Assembly: GCA_947623455.1 (NCBI GenBank)
Contig: OX392527.1
Span: 33,472,201-33,536,200 of the forward strand
DNA: 64,000 bases
Source: Mimachlamys varia
Lineage: Eukaryota; Mollusca; Bivalvia; Pectinida; Pectinidae
Direction: 5' to 3'
Position 1 is the stretch's first letter. Every line of letters starts with the position of its first letter. Shown here one piece after another: positions 31,363 to 44,300 of this stretch. The notes beneath the pieces were generated by a model. The model did no database searches, was not told the DNA's origin, and saw only the letters and a list, made by a program, of their open reading frames with translations. A program made the translations under genes and the position numbers.

Positions 31363-32500
31363 AGAATAAGTCGTTTAAAGGGTTTAACATAGTTGACCCC
31401 AGTGACCTTGAATATGGATCAAGGTTATTTCTTTTTGCAAATGTCGGGCTTTATCCGAGGAGTATGTCAGCTGACTAGCATGATTCTAGGCCTTTCAGTT
31501 AATCAGAATAAGTCGTTTAGAGGGTTTAACATAGTTGACCCCCATGACCTTGAATATGGATCAAGTTCATTTCTTTTTGCAAACTTTGCAGGGCTTCATT
31601 CAAGGAAGCTGTCGGCTAAATATCATGCTTCTAGGCCCTTTGGATATCAGAACAAGCCGTTTAAATGATTTAACAAATCTGAACCCTGGACTTTGAATCT
31701 GGGTCAAGGTCAAATCTTTTTGCAAACTTTGTCGGGCGTCATTCAAGGAACTTTTCAGTCAAATATCATTTATCTAGGTTCATCAGATGGTGGGCTGTTC
31801 AAGTCAACCTGCATCCGCGGTCTGTACATTTTTTGTTACCGTTATAACTTGAAATGTACTGAATGGATCTTTCCCAAATTTCATATGTTGGTTTCGAGTT
31901 GTGCTGTATCGATTTTGGGACTGATCGGAAAAACAAAATGGCTGACAGGCGCCCATCTTGGATTTTGACAATGGAAATCTGTTACTGTGAATGATATCTT
32001 GAGAAGATCTGGATGGATCTTTCCAAAACTTCATATGCAGGGTCCCCTTGGTGCCTAGTTGTGTTGTATGGATTTTGGAATTGAGCAGGAAAACGAAATG
32101 GCTGACAGGAGGTAATTTTGGACTGCTCCAGGGGAAAAATCTGGCCACCAGGCGGCCATTTTGTATGTGACTATGAAAGTATATCATGGTTATTTTTTAA
32201 GAAATACAAGATGGATTAACATTTGGAATTTGGAACTGATCATAAAAACAAACTCCTGACAAAAGAGCTTCTTTCAACTTTTTTAAGAAAAAACATTCAT
32301 AGAACTAAGATTAAATACATAAATGAAAGATAAAATAAGAAGGGGAAAATATCCATCTTTCTAAGAATGCATGAAAATAATTGATGGTGGGCGCCAATAT
32401 TGAGATGAAATCGTTTAAATGGAAAGGTTGACGGAAGACGGCCGAAAGCTCACTTGGCTCTTCGTACCAGGCGAGCTACAAATCAAATTGTAGCATCGAA
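31363..32500 (+). repeat. Composite interspersed repeat, near-complete copy
   Basis: Three tandem units of about 143 bp begin near 31363, 31505 and 31649 (AATAAGTCGTTTAAAGGGTT type). They are followed by units of the 150-bp type (from about 31833) and a tail with GGTGGGCGCCAA. The element closes with an imperfect 11-bp hairpin AGCTCACTTGG / CCAGGCGAGCT at about 32449-32475. Hairpin ends of this kind occur in Helitron-type elements, which is speculative here. Open frames across it are not genes. Confidence 0.65.
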
Positions 32501-34479
32501 AAACAAGATAAACTGTGTGCAGTTTTATTCATAGTATAAATTTAGTGTTTCCTTCATCTTTCACTTTCGAACATGAAGAGCATTCCCACTCAAGGGCTTT
32601 CAGTAAGTATGAGCTGTATAAAAGGCAAAATGGAACTCAAGCACGAATGCAGTGGTGTAGCTATAGCTAGCTAGGGGTGTTTTGAAGTGTAAGCATGCAG
32701 ATGTGCCGAAGACAGGCACCCGAAGCGCTAGGTGAGGTGGGTACGAGAGGGATACGGGGGTATACGTAGGGAGTGTCCCCCAAGAAAAAATTCCTAAAGG
32801 TCTTTGGGGCATTTTAACGTGTTCTAGTGCCGATTTTCATGTATAATTAATTAAAGAAAAAAACACATGGAACTTTGCGACAACAGGTAGGTGTGTCGAC
32901 AATTTTAAAATCGCTTTCGGCGCCAAAGTCGACTACATTTGCGACAACAGATAGTCCTTCATCTGAGCGCCAAAGTCAACTTCAGTCGACATTTTAAAAA
33001 ATCCAAGATGGCAACCGTGGTCAATTTGACTTGAAAGACACTTCCCTTATATTAGTAACCACTGAGAGGTAAAGCTTCATTTGAACTTCAACTCTGATAA
33101 ATTTGATGTTCATTCACTAACAAAACTATCCTCTTTATTAACATATAGGCCTAACAAAAACAAAATTACAAAAAAAGTTTAGTGAAACCATTTTATTAAG
33201 AACAAAAGATTTGACAATAGTCATTCATTCAAACATATTTCATCGAAAAACAATAAAAAGGATCGGACACAAGTTCTAACAACTTACTAGGACTTCTCCC
33301 GAAAATACAGCACGAAATGACCAAATACATGACACTTGATGACCAGAACATACGACATTTATACATATAGGCATTTTAATATGGAAGGAAAACTTTTTAA
33401 CTACTACTACATACTATAATTATTTATTCATATATTGTAAATTAATAGCGTTTAATTTATCGATAATGCGATGTATTAAACCAGTTGATATATCTTCAGG
33501 TATATATTTTGCTATATATTCTTTGTATTTCCTACTTTATTCAATTAATTTTCCTGACTTTGTTTATGGATCATTTTTAATGACATTTTGTGTACTGATA
33601 GAGAATTGTTTCCTGTTTCATCTCATAATATTTTCACTGTTTTCCGTTATGTATAACTAGAGAAATCATAATTTATTTACAACATCCAATTTTCGGGACG
33701 TCATTTTGGTAACGTTATATAGAGACATGGCGTCACACGGAAATTAGCAGTGTAGATAATTCTGTATAGCTCCATAAATACACAACAGAAAATTAAATAA
33801 ATATTATGAGAGAAAACCGTGTATATTTCTGTACCAAATGACAAAAAAAAATGTCAAAATCCATCCATAGACAAAGTCAGGAAAATTCATTGAAAAAAGT
33901 TGGAAATACAAAGAATATAGAGCAAAATAAAAAAAAAAAGTGAAAGACTTTTGGCACGTAACTGTATAGGCCTATACACCCGTAAACTTATATATTACTG
34001 TTAAAAACAATAAATATGGCTGAAAAAAAAGTTTTCATAAAGTTCTTGAAATCTAAGAAGGCGCCTTGATCACATGATATCGATTGAATGTAGGGCTTCA
34101 TTTAGGCTTGATATCTACCACGGATTTAGATAGCATCTATCCACAAAGTATCATGTTGCTACAGCAATAACACCCAAAATTATATGAAATGTTAAATATG
34201 TTATATAATAAAATTATATACATTGTACTATTTTTTTTTTTTTTAAATTGATATATATAAAACATTCTCGTCTCTTGTTGTCGACAATATATTGCGATTA
34301 AAGGAAATATATCATATTAATTAGTCTGTGCTATTCTAATTGATCACAAAACACAACTCAATCGAAAAATAGTTTGAAGATTTCCTTCCGAATGAATAAG
34401 AAACACAATAACCGAATTTATATGAAAATAATCGCTATTCCGGAATATATAACGACAGAATAGTGTCAGTTTATTATCG
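32501..34479. other. Intergenic, no gene recognised
   Basis: The piece 32640-32860 (GAAGACAGGCACCCGAAGCG, GAGTGTCCCCCAAGAAAAAA) resembles a dispersed repeat. The phrase GCGACAACAG with GCGCCAAAGTC recurs twice near 32877-32985. The rest is AT-rich with no exon chain. This is the gap between SAR1 and COX11. Confidence 0.45.
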
Positions 34480-34489
34480 AATCAATGTG

Positions 34490-34572
34490 GTTTCCGGTCA
34501 AAATAAAATGGCTGCCTCCAGTGAGACTAGTTTATAAAAAGCGAACGAAAAACTTCCAGCAAAGATTTCGTC
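34490..34572 (+). promoter_or_regulatory. Possible COX11 promoter and non-coding first exon
   Basis: TTTCCGGTCAAAATAAAATGGCTGCC combines an ETS-like TTCCGG with an AAATGGCTGCC element, as in many housekeeping promoters. It is followed after about 65 nt by a strong donor, GTAAGT at 34573. The ATG inside opens only nine codons. COX11 needs an upstream non-coding exon because its start codon follows a splice acceptor, and this is the best candidate seen. No transcript evidence is available. Confidence 0.35.
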
Positions 34573-35994
34573 GTAAGTATTTGAAAAATTAAACAAATGA
34601 TGTGTTAGAAATCATTTGAATATGTTCATTTCGTTTTGGAAGTAACAAGCATAGCTTAAATCTGGTTTGATCCTTACAAAGTCGGCTTACGTAAGCTGTA
34701 CTGTTTTCAGTACTGTACAGGCCTATAGCTGTGTAGATGACAAAAATAAACAGTCAATGTTGCTGTTTAAACTGTGAGTTAGTTTTGTACAAATTGTCAA
34801 TTTAAATGTGATTTAAATATGTAAAAAATAAATATATAAAGAGTGTTATATTGAGACCCCTTAAGCAGATATACGAAATTTAGTCTCCATATGACTTGCA
34901 TTTATATAAACAGATCTTATACATGTACATGTGTTGTATAATCAGCTGGGCACAACGTACGGTGTAAGAAGTTTTAGTTGGCCTTATTAAAATGAATGCA
35001 TATATGCGAATCTGCGAATAAGGTTTATTAGTCCTAAGTAAAAAGAATTACACATTTTTTGCTTCATGTGTTTTAATTTCACTTTGTTACCCTTAAAATT
35101 GTAATCCATGTGTGCTGTTATTTGGAAAGTTGGTAACACACAGACGTTTACTCTCCATGAGAAGAAAAAAGGTGATATTGTCATTAAATATAAACAATAT
35201 TTAGTTGTGTTGTGATTAATTGGGTTATTTGAGCATTTAATGATATATGTCGATATCTGGTACAGAATGTAGTAGGCTACACCATACTAAACATGGTAAA
35301 TGATAACCTGGAGCATCCAAATTATTGTAACAAAACTGGAAGATTGTTTGTTAGTACTCGCCGGATCGATCAGCTGATTGGTCGTTGTGTTGACCCAGTT
35401 TTGGAATCGGCTGTTTATTGCGTTAAAAACGTTCCAGGATTGTTGGGAACGATTACGGAACCTAAACTATAAATGTTGAGATCAACTGGTAATTTAAGAA
35501 CAAGTTATTATCCTATGATTATTATTTTTACGAGTGTGAGTGAAATGTTGTAAAGGTGCATCGGGTCACGCACGCTAAATATAGCTGCATTAAACGAAAC
35601 ACGTTTTGTGAAATTTGACGTAAATGAATCATACTTGTGTATAATTTAGCATTTGTACAAACCAATGTGATGTTCATATTGACGATATACAGTTGATTTC
35701 GTTTAGGTATCGCCTGGTTTGCTCGTATTTGGTCACGATGGCTACCGATCGTTCCTGTACCGCCATCAACTTTTACGGCCATGTTTTGGTTAGTTGATGT
35801 CGGCTACATATCAGATGCCACTCTTAGAGTGTTGTTATAGTTCGATTTATATTATCTATAGGTTCTTTATGAGTTAATAATGCGCTTGCGATGTATTTTA
35901 GACAATGGTGCACCATTTGTTAACCAATTATTTTTGTCATGTTATCGGGATTATTTCTCGCGCACTGTCGCATTGTGATTCGGATTACTAATGG

Positions 35995-36060
35995 CATTAG
36001 CCAATCAGAAAGCCGCTAGGCAACGGTTGCAACCAAAAAGGTATAAATAGGGGTGAGCAC
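35995..36060 (+). promoter_or_regulatory. Promoter-like cluster: CCAAT, X-box-like palindrome, TATA
   Basis: AGCCAATCAGA is followed by GGCAACGGTTGC, a dyad resembling RFX/X-box sites, and then TATAAATAGGGG at about 36042. The spacing fits an RNA polymerase II core promoter firing near 36070. Downstream, a block with the hairpin-like AAGAGTTCGGCTCTT is duplicated at about 36150-36180 and 36248-36262. It could belong to an LTR-type element or an unannotated transcript. Confidence 0.45.
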
Positions 36061-36900
36061 GGAGGCTCAGCATCTCCGTTTCACCGGTACCAGTAAGATA
36101 TTCTTACACCAGTATTTTTGTCAGATGTCGTTAGTACTCATTATTAGAGAACACTCATTACTTTAAGAGTTCGGCTCTTAGTATTTGAGTATTGTTCAAT
36201 AGTTATTTTATCCTAGTATATAGTAGAGAACCATCACCTTACTTCAAGAGTGCGGCTCTTAGTACTTTGAATGGTTTCTCGTGTTAACTTAATATTTTCT
36301 TTTAGTATTATAGCAAGGATACTTACCTTATGTTAAAGGTTTATCTCTTGTTAATGATAAATTCCCGTTAGTGAATGAACTTATAAATTGGGCAGTCTAG
36401 GGTCCTTGCAGGAGATAATAGTAGAATAATAGTGGAGTTATCTCCCTTACACCAATAATGAACAGAAAGAGGGGTTGTTTTTCATAGTCTTATATTTTAT
36501 TGATCATTTGTCATGCATACATTTTGGGTGACTTCATTTTGTAAATACTGAGAATATTCCTTAATCTAATTTATATCATAACTGTTTAATTGCTGAAAAG
36601 TTGTTAAGGTGAGCATGGAGTGCAAGATAGTGATTGTTGTGATTCATTTGTAAATATCCATCACATAATATATTAATAGAACTTGATTTCTGTCTTGAGT
36701 TTTCTATAAGCCTGAGTAACTACGGACAAACTGGTAAAGGAATTAAGCTGCAGCTAGAAGATCACCTGAAACATAGACTTGTAGTCTAAACCCACAGTAA
36801 TACAACAGTACAAGAATAATTGACAGAAACCACGAGCCGGGTGGAGGTTTATTCACGCTACCAAATCTACAGGAAAACCACACCCCTGGTCAGGTTTTGT

Positions 36901-37022
36901 CACATTATCATGTAGAACATCCAAGTTATCATGTAGAACATCCAGGTTATCATGTGAAACATCAAGGTTATCATGTAGAACATCCAGGTTATCATTAGAA
37001 CATCCAGGTTATCATGTTGAAC
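36901..37022. repeat. 21-bp minisatellite
   Basis: About six copies of ATCATGTAGAACATCCAGGT, with small deletions in some units. It lies in the presumed COX11 5' intron. Confidence 0.9.
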
Positions 37023-37505
37023 CAGAGATGTTCACACAAGAACCAAAGAAACCAAAACCATTAAGGAGACCATCAGAGGTCTAAACTTATACACAAAATT
37101 AGAAACAATTAAATTTCGGGTCAAACCTGCACATGCCATATCTAGATTGGACTATCATCACAAGGCCTGACAAATTCTGGACATTGCAATGGGAACACTA
37201 AGGGAGGATTAAGAACTGAGTGAAAATGACTCAGCAGAGACAGCATCTGTACCAATTCGTCAGAACCAGAGCTGATTGATTACAGAGAACTTGGATACCA
37301 GAGCGAGGGAACATTTTGCCAGGATGAAAGAGAATCTGACATTGAATTATAATAATAGCACATAGTCATTTGATAGATAATTCACAATTTTAATTGAACT
37401 CATAACAATATTGAACATTAACTCTAATTTAATATTCACTGAAAATCACACCCCCATAACTATAAATACGGGATTGGGATATATACCGCCCTTATAACAA
37501 TATCA

Positions 37506-37676
37506 AAAAATCACATGACAAGGGTACCACTTTGAGGGTACTTCAGGGGTTAAAAATCACATGACAAGGGTACCACTTTGAGGGTACCACTTTGAGCGTA
37601 CTTCAGGGGTTAAACATCACATGACAAGGGTACCACTTTGAGGGTACCACTTTGAGGGTACTTCAGGGGTTAAAAA
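37506..37676. repeat. Nested tandem repeat, 46/62-bp unit
   Basis: Three copies of AATCACATGACAAGGGTACC onward, ending TACTTCAGGGGTT. In the second and third copies an internal 16-bp block (GGGTACCACTTTGAGG) is itself duplicated, so the array grew at two scales. Confidence 0.9.
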
Positions 37677-37994
37677 TTGTTGTAAGTTAACCTTACCCTG
37701 ACGAGTCGTAACTGGCGAAACTGGTCTGCAAGTAATAAAAGTATATTGAACCGCTTAATTTGTGAAGCTGTCAAATGTTGAGAACCACTCATCCTTGAAG
37801 TTTTTGTAAACATGGTACATGTATTTGTTTCAATGCTTGTGTAGTAAATTATTAAAATTTTAAGAAAAAAAACATGGTGATCATGCATGTATCAAGAATG
37901 TCCAAACTCTGAACTAATTTGCATGATTAAGGATGTTTTAATTAAATTTGTTAGCAATGTTTAATTTGTTGTATGTTATTTTGTTTATTTTCAG

Positions 37995-38391
37995 ATTACT
38001 TCTGAGGTACACATAAAGCACCGTAGCCATGTCATTAGTAGCCCGACTTGGACATAAACTGAGATATCTTGATCTTCACCATCAACCATGTGTCCTTGCC
38101 AATATCCTTCATCATATGAGGACTAAAAGTTATCCATTTAGAACAATATTTCAACCAAGAACTGTCTGTTACATTCCTAAGTCAAATACAATTAACTCTG
38201 CTCATAGATTGCAGTCTTTGCTTTATGTGCAGTATCCGCGCCCGTCCCAATATATCATAACAAGATGTGGATCCACAAAGGACTTTCAAAGTACGGAAAG
38301 GAAACATATCACCTTATATTTCTTGTCTTTGGCCCTATTCATGCTGGGAATGGGTTTTGCTTCTGTGCCTTTGTATAGGATCTTTTGTCAG
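37995..38391 (+). CDS. COX11: COX11 exon with start codon
   Basis: The acceptor TTTATTTTCAG ends at 37994, with a 34-nt leader and ATG at 38029. The exon has 121 codons covering the presequence, transmembrane helix and VPLYRIFCQ. Donor GTGAGT is at 38392. The open frame running on to 38601 is intron read-through. Confidence 0.93.
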
Positions 38392-41300
38392 GTGAGTATA
38401 AGACGCAGAGTACACAGTTGCCTGAGTTTCTGTCAGTATATAGTAAAAAGGTTTTATATATATATATGGACCCGCGGCCCATTACAGAATGTTACATTAT
38501 ATAATTACTGTAATGGGAGGCTCATTTCACACATATCTATTTATTATTTACTGACAGAAACTCAAGCAACTGTCCAGAGGATCAGTATAACAGAGTTATA
38601 ATGATTATATTTCAGGAAGTGCTATTTTCAACAAATGGCAATTCAACATCAACAAATGGCAATTCAACATCAACAAATGGCAATTCAACATCAACAAATG
38701 GCAATTCAACATTCAGATTCAATAGCATCCCAGTAATATATTGCTTCTGCCCCTAATTTCTGGAATGGGTAGAATAGTATTTTTTCAAGCACGATGGCAT
38801 AAACTAATTTCCTCTGTCAGAAATTAAAGAATTAAGATTAGAAAAATATGTAACATACTAACTGTTGGCCAGTTATTTTGTACTTTGAATAATATCCACC
38901 TTTATGATGCTTCTGTAACTTAATCGTTGTGTTATATATATATTTTGACCATGAATCCACAATTTTTCTCTTCGTAGTAGAATGTTTACAATGATGCATG
39001 TGTGTTTAAAGTTAAAGTAGTTTTGGCAATAGATCCTTTTCCCTTCTCTGGTCCTAACGATGACAAATACAAATATGCAAATATTTTCTATACATAACTA
39101 ACAGCTTTTCAGGTTTTTAAAAAGTGCTTCCGGTAGCTGGTGCTCTTTTAATTGAGGCCACTGTAAAGTCTTTTTCAACAAATTAAATAATTCCTTTGAC
39201 TTGCTATTTTTGGTGTTTTAAAAAAGAAGGTGGCTATATGAATTATATAGCTAGATGGTAAAACACCAACCACCTTGAACTCTCCCACACATTGAATTGG
39301 CTGCCCATTCAACACTGGTATCATTATGCCATTATTTACCGGTATTATTGAACAGAATGCTTGCATTGGAGTACTGGTGCTGCCAGGTACTGATGCTTAG
39401 ATACTAATTAATTATTGTTGTAAGGGAGTCTCAACAATGAAACAGGGCAATGAGTTGGAAGAAGATATATTTTTGTAGGTGGTTTCATTTCTGTGCAGGG
39501 TTTTTGAAATGGATCAGATTAAAGTAAGTTTCAAGTAGTTTGAATCATAAGCTTTATCATCCTTGTTTATATTGAAGTCTTGATCAAGAGTTAAATGTAG
39601 CTAGAGATAATGTTGGGATTCACACATGTATTTATCATCATTGTTGTTCATTTCTGTACAGGCGACTGGACAAGGTGGCAAGGCAACCAGAGGACATGAT
39701 GCAGACAAGGTTGAACACATGAGCAAAGTTGAGGATCAAGTCATCAAAGTTACCTTTCATGCGGACAGCAACGCAAAACTTCGATGGAAATTTACACCTC
39801 AGCAGTCTTTTGTGAATGTATGTGGTTCCACATGTATATATATATATATTCTGTAAGGGTACATGTAAACAATATTAACTTTGAAGGACTTAATTATAGT
39901 CCACAAACAGTTTTAATTAAGATGAAAGACAGTATAGTGCACTCTTGTATTAGTGGAATAATATCCTACTTTCATTAATTATCAAATAAGTAATTTTCAG
40001 CCCACATTTATCAGATGTTGGGCTATTCATGATAGAATCACCCTGTGTTCATGGTCTGTCATCAGTCCGTCTGTAAACAGTCATTATTATTGCTTTCTGA
40101 TGCTATGTCTTGAGAAGTACTGGATGGATAATCCTGAAATTTTATATGTAGTTTCCCCAGATCCCTTGTTTTGAAATGTCCTATTTTCAAGCTGGTCAGA
40201 AAAACAATATGGCAGACAGCAGCAGTCATCTAGGAATTTGAGAATGAAAGTTTGTTATCGCTTTTTCTTGAGAAGTACTAGATGGATAACTGTCATATTT
40301 CAAATGTAGGTTCCCTTTGGTCACTAGTTGTCCAATGTTTAGGCTGATATGAAAAACTATATGATTGGAAGTCAGCAATCTTGTTTTCTTAGAGTAATAG
40401 TTGGTTTTGGCCGATCAAACTCAAATTTTTTACAGTACTTTCTAACTGAGATGGCTTGCTTAGGATAGCTTTTCAAGTTTGAAGGTCGAACTGTCATGCA
40501 TATGGTTACTCTTACTATAAATAAAAAATCAGTTCGTGCTCAGATCATCAATGGAGGGCACCAATTTTCTTCTGGATTTATATACATAAAATACACTGGG
40601 TATATCAGTATGGGGGTAATGCCAGGAAAATGAGTTGTACAAATTATTTCTTGCATGGATCAGAAACTTTAGATAATATGTGGATACTAGTTTGGTCATA
40701 TATTTTTATTTTCTTGTAGGTTGCTTTAGGAGAGACTGCCCTGGCATTTTACACAGCTGAGAACCCCACAGATGAACCCATTGTTGGGGTGTCAACATAC
40801 ACAGTAAACCCTGTAGAGGCTGGTCTCTACTTCAACAAAATCCAGGTACTGAATTATCTCCCCTACATCTAGTAAACCCTGTAGAGGCTGGTCTCTACTT
40901 CAACAAAATCCAGGTACTGAATTATCTCCCCTACATCTAGTAAACCCTGTAGAGGCTGGTCTCTACTTCAACAAAATCCAGGTACTGAATTATCTCCCCT
41001 ATATCTAGTAAACCCTGTAGAGGCTGGTCTCTACTTCAACAAAATCCAGGTACTGAATTATCTCCCCTACATCCAGTAAACCCTGTAGAGGCTGGTCTTT
41101 ACTTCAACAAAATCCTGGTACTGAACTATCTCCCCTACATCTAGTAAACCCTGTAGAGGCTGGTCTCTACTTCAACAAAATCCAGGTACTGAATTATCTC
41201 CCCTACATCTAGTAAACCCTGTAGAGGCTGGTCTCTACTTCAACAAAATCCAGGTACTGAATTATCTCCCCTACATCTAGTAAACCCTGTAGAGGCTGGT

Positions 41301-44300
41301 CTCTACTTCAACAAAATCCAGGTACTGAATTATCTCCCCTACATCTAGTAAACCCTGTAGAGGCTGGTCTCTACTTCAACAAAATCCAGGTACTGAATAA
41401 TCTCCCCTATATCTAGTAAACCCTGTAGAGGCTGGTCTCTACTTCAACAAAATTCAGGTACTGAATTATCTCCCCTACATCTAGTAAACCCTGTAGAGGC
41501 TGGTCTCTACTTCAACACAATCCAGGTACTGAATTATCTCCCCTACATCTAGTAAACCCTGTAGAGGCTGGTCTCTACTTCAACAAAATCCAGGGACTAA
41601 ATTATCTCCCCTACATCTGATTATCTTACATATAAGTCATGAAAAGTGACTGGTGTAAAGAGATGAATTGTGACTTGTTAGACCGGTATAAAGAGATGAT
41701 TTGTGACCTGTTAGACCGGTATAAAGAGATGATTTGTGACCTGTTAGACCGGTATAAAGAGATGATTTGTGACCTGTTAGACCGGTATAAAGAGATGATT
41801 TGTGACCTGTTAGACCGGTATAAAGAGATGATTGGTGACCTGTTAGACCGGTATAAAGAGATGATTTGTGACTTGTTAGACCGGTATAAAGAGATGATTA
41901 GTGACTTGTAAGACCGGTATAAAGAGATGATTTGGTGACTTGTTAGACCGGTATAAAGAGATGATTTGTGACCTGTTAGACCGGTATAAAGAGATGATTA
42001 GTGACCTGTTAGACCGGTATAAAGAGATGATTAGTGACTTGTTATACCAGTATAAAAAGATGATTTGTGACCTGTTAGACCGGTATAAAGAGATGATTTG
42101 TGACCTGTTAGACCGGTATAAAGAGATGATTTGTGACTTGTTAGACCGGTATAAAGAGATGATTTATGACCTGTTATACCAGTATAAAGAGATGATTTAT
42201 GACCTGTTAGACCGGTATAAAGAGATGATTTGTGACTTGTTAGACCGGTATAAAGAGATGATTTGTGACCTGTTAGACCAGTATAAAGAGATGATTTGTG
42301 ACCTGTTAGACTGGTATAAAGAGATGATTTGTGACCTGTTAGACCGGTATAAAGAGATGATTTGTGACCTGTTATACCAGTATAAAGAGATGATTTGTGA
42401 CCTGTTAGACCGGTATAAAGAGATGATTTGTGACCTGTTAGACCGGTATAAAGAGATGATTTGTGATCTGTTAGACCGGTATAAAGAGATGATTTGTGAC
42501 CTGTTAGACCAGTATAAAGAGATGATTTGTGACTTGTTAGACCGGTATAAAGAGATGATTTGTGACCTGTTATACTGGTATAAAAAGATGATTGGGGACC
42601 TGTTAGACCGGTATAAAGAGATGATTTGTGACTTGTTAGACCGGTATAAAGAGATGATTAGTGACTTGTTAGACCGGTATAAAGAGATGATTTGTGACCT
42701 GTTAGACCGGTATAAAGAGATGATTGGTGACCTGTTAGACCGGTATAAAGAGATGATTTGTGACTTGTTAGACCGGTATAAAGAGATGATTAGTGACTTG
42801 TAAGACCGGTATAAAGAGATGATTTGGTGACTTGTTAGACCGGTATAAAGAGATGATTTGTGACCTGTTAGACCGGTATAAAGAGATGATTTGTGACCTG
42901 TTAGACCGGTATAAAGAGATGATTAGTGACTTGTTATACCAGTATAAAGAGATGATTTGTGACCTGTTAGACCGGTATAAAGAGATGATTTGTGACCTGT
43001 TAGACCGGTATAAAGAGATGATTTGTGACTTGTTAGACCGGTATAAAGAGATGATTTATGACCTGTTATACCAGTATAAAGAGATGATTTATGACCTGTT
43101 AGACCGGTATAAAGAGATGATTTGTGACCTGTTAGACTGGTATAAAGAGATGATTTGTGACCTGTTAGACCGGTATAAAGAGATGATTTGTGACCTGTTA
43201 TACCAGTATAAAGAGATGATTTGTGACCTGTTAGACCGGTATAAAGAGATGATTTGTGACCTGTTAGACCGGTATAAAGAGATGATTTGTGATCTGTTAG
43301 ACCGGTATAAAGAGATGATTTGTGACCTGTTAGACCAGTATAAAGAGATGATTTGTGACTTGTTAGACCGGTATAAAGAGATGATTTGTGACCTGTTATA
43401 CTGGTATAAAAAGATGATTTGGGACCTGTTAGACCGGTATAAAGAGATGATTTGTGACTTGTTAGACCGGTATAAAGAGATGATTAGTGACTTGTTAGAC
43501 CGGTATAAAGAGATGATTTGTAACTTGTTAGACCGGTATAAAGAGATGATTTGTGACCTGTTATACCGGTATAAAGAGATGATTTGTGACCTTTTAGACC
43601 GGTATAAAGATGATATGTGACCTGTTAGACCTGTATAAAGAGATGATTTGTGACCTGTTAGACCGGTATAAAGAGATGATTTGTGACCTGTTAGACCGGT
43701 ATAAAGAGATGATTTGTGATCTGTTAGACCGGTATAAAGAGATGATTTGTGACCTGTTAGACCAGTATAAAGAGATGATTTGTGACTTGTTAGACCGGTA
43801 TAAAGAGATGATTTGTGACCTGTTATACTGGTATAAAAAGATGATTGGGGACCTGTTATACCGGTATAAAGAGATGATTGGTCACTTTTAAAACTGCTGT
43901 ATATATGTTATTATAATGATCTACTCTTACATAAACATTGTTACTTTGATCACATTAGGGATATTCCAAGAATAGATAATCTGTTCTTAAAACGTTTAAA
44001 AGGGTAGCATTAGATTAGGGAAATCCATGAGAAGACTATGAACACAGTTACAAGACAAAGTTTCAAAAACAAGTGTTTTATATTATTCCAAAATAATTTG
44101 GTGATTTTTGTCACTGTTGTTGCATTGTATATGGATGTGATGTACTAGTATATGGATGCGAGCTTGAATTCACTGTGATAAACATAATGCAGTAACAAAG
44201 GGAAATAATGATAAGTATTTTACCTGGTAATGATCATGATGTTGTATAAAGTTGTGTTGGTCATCCCTAGTGGTAGCAGGTATTCATTGTACTCTTAATA

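Noticed and set aside
31804..32187. 127-codon minus-strand frame
   Set aside because: It lies wholly inside the composite repeat, and its peptide repeats follow the DNA repeat units.
38392..38601. Continuation of the 190-codon frame past COX11 exon 1
   Set aside because: The GTGAGT donor at 38392 and the in-phase exon 2 at 39662 matching the COX11 family show that this is intron read-through.
40804..43890. CRISPR-like regular repeats
   Set aside because: Units are directly adjacent without unique spacers and the DNA is clearly eukaryotic. These are minisatellites.
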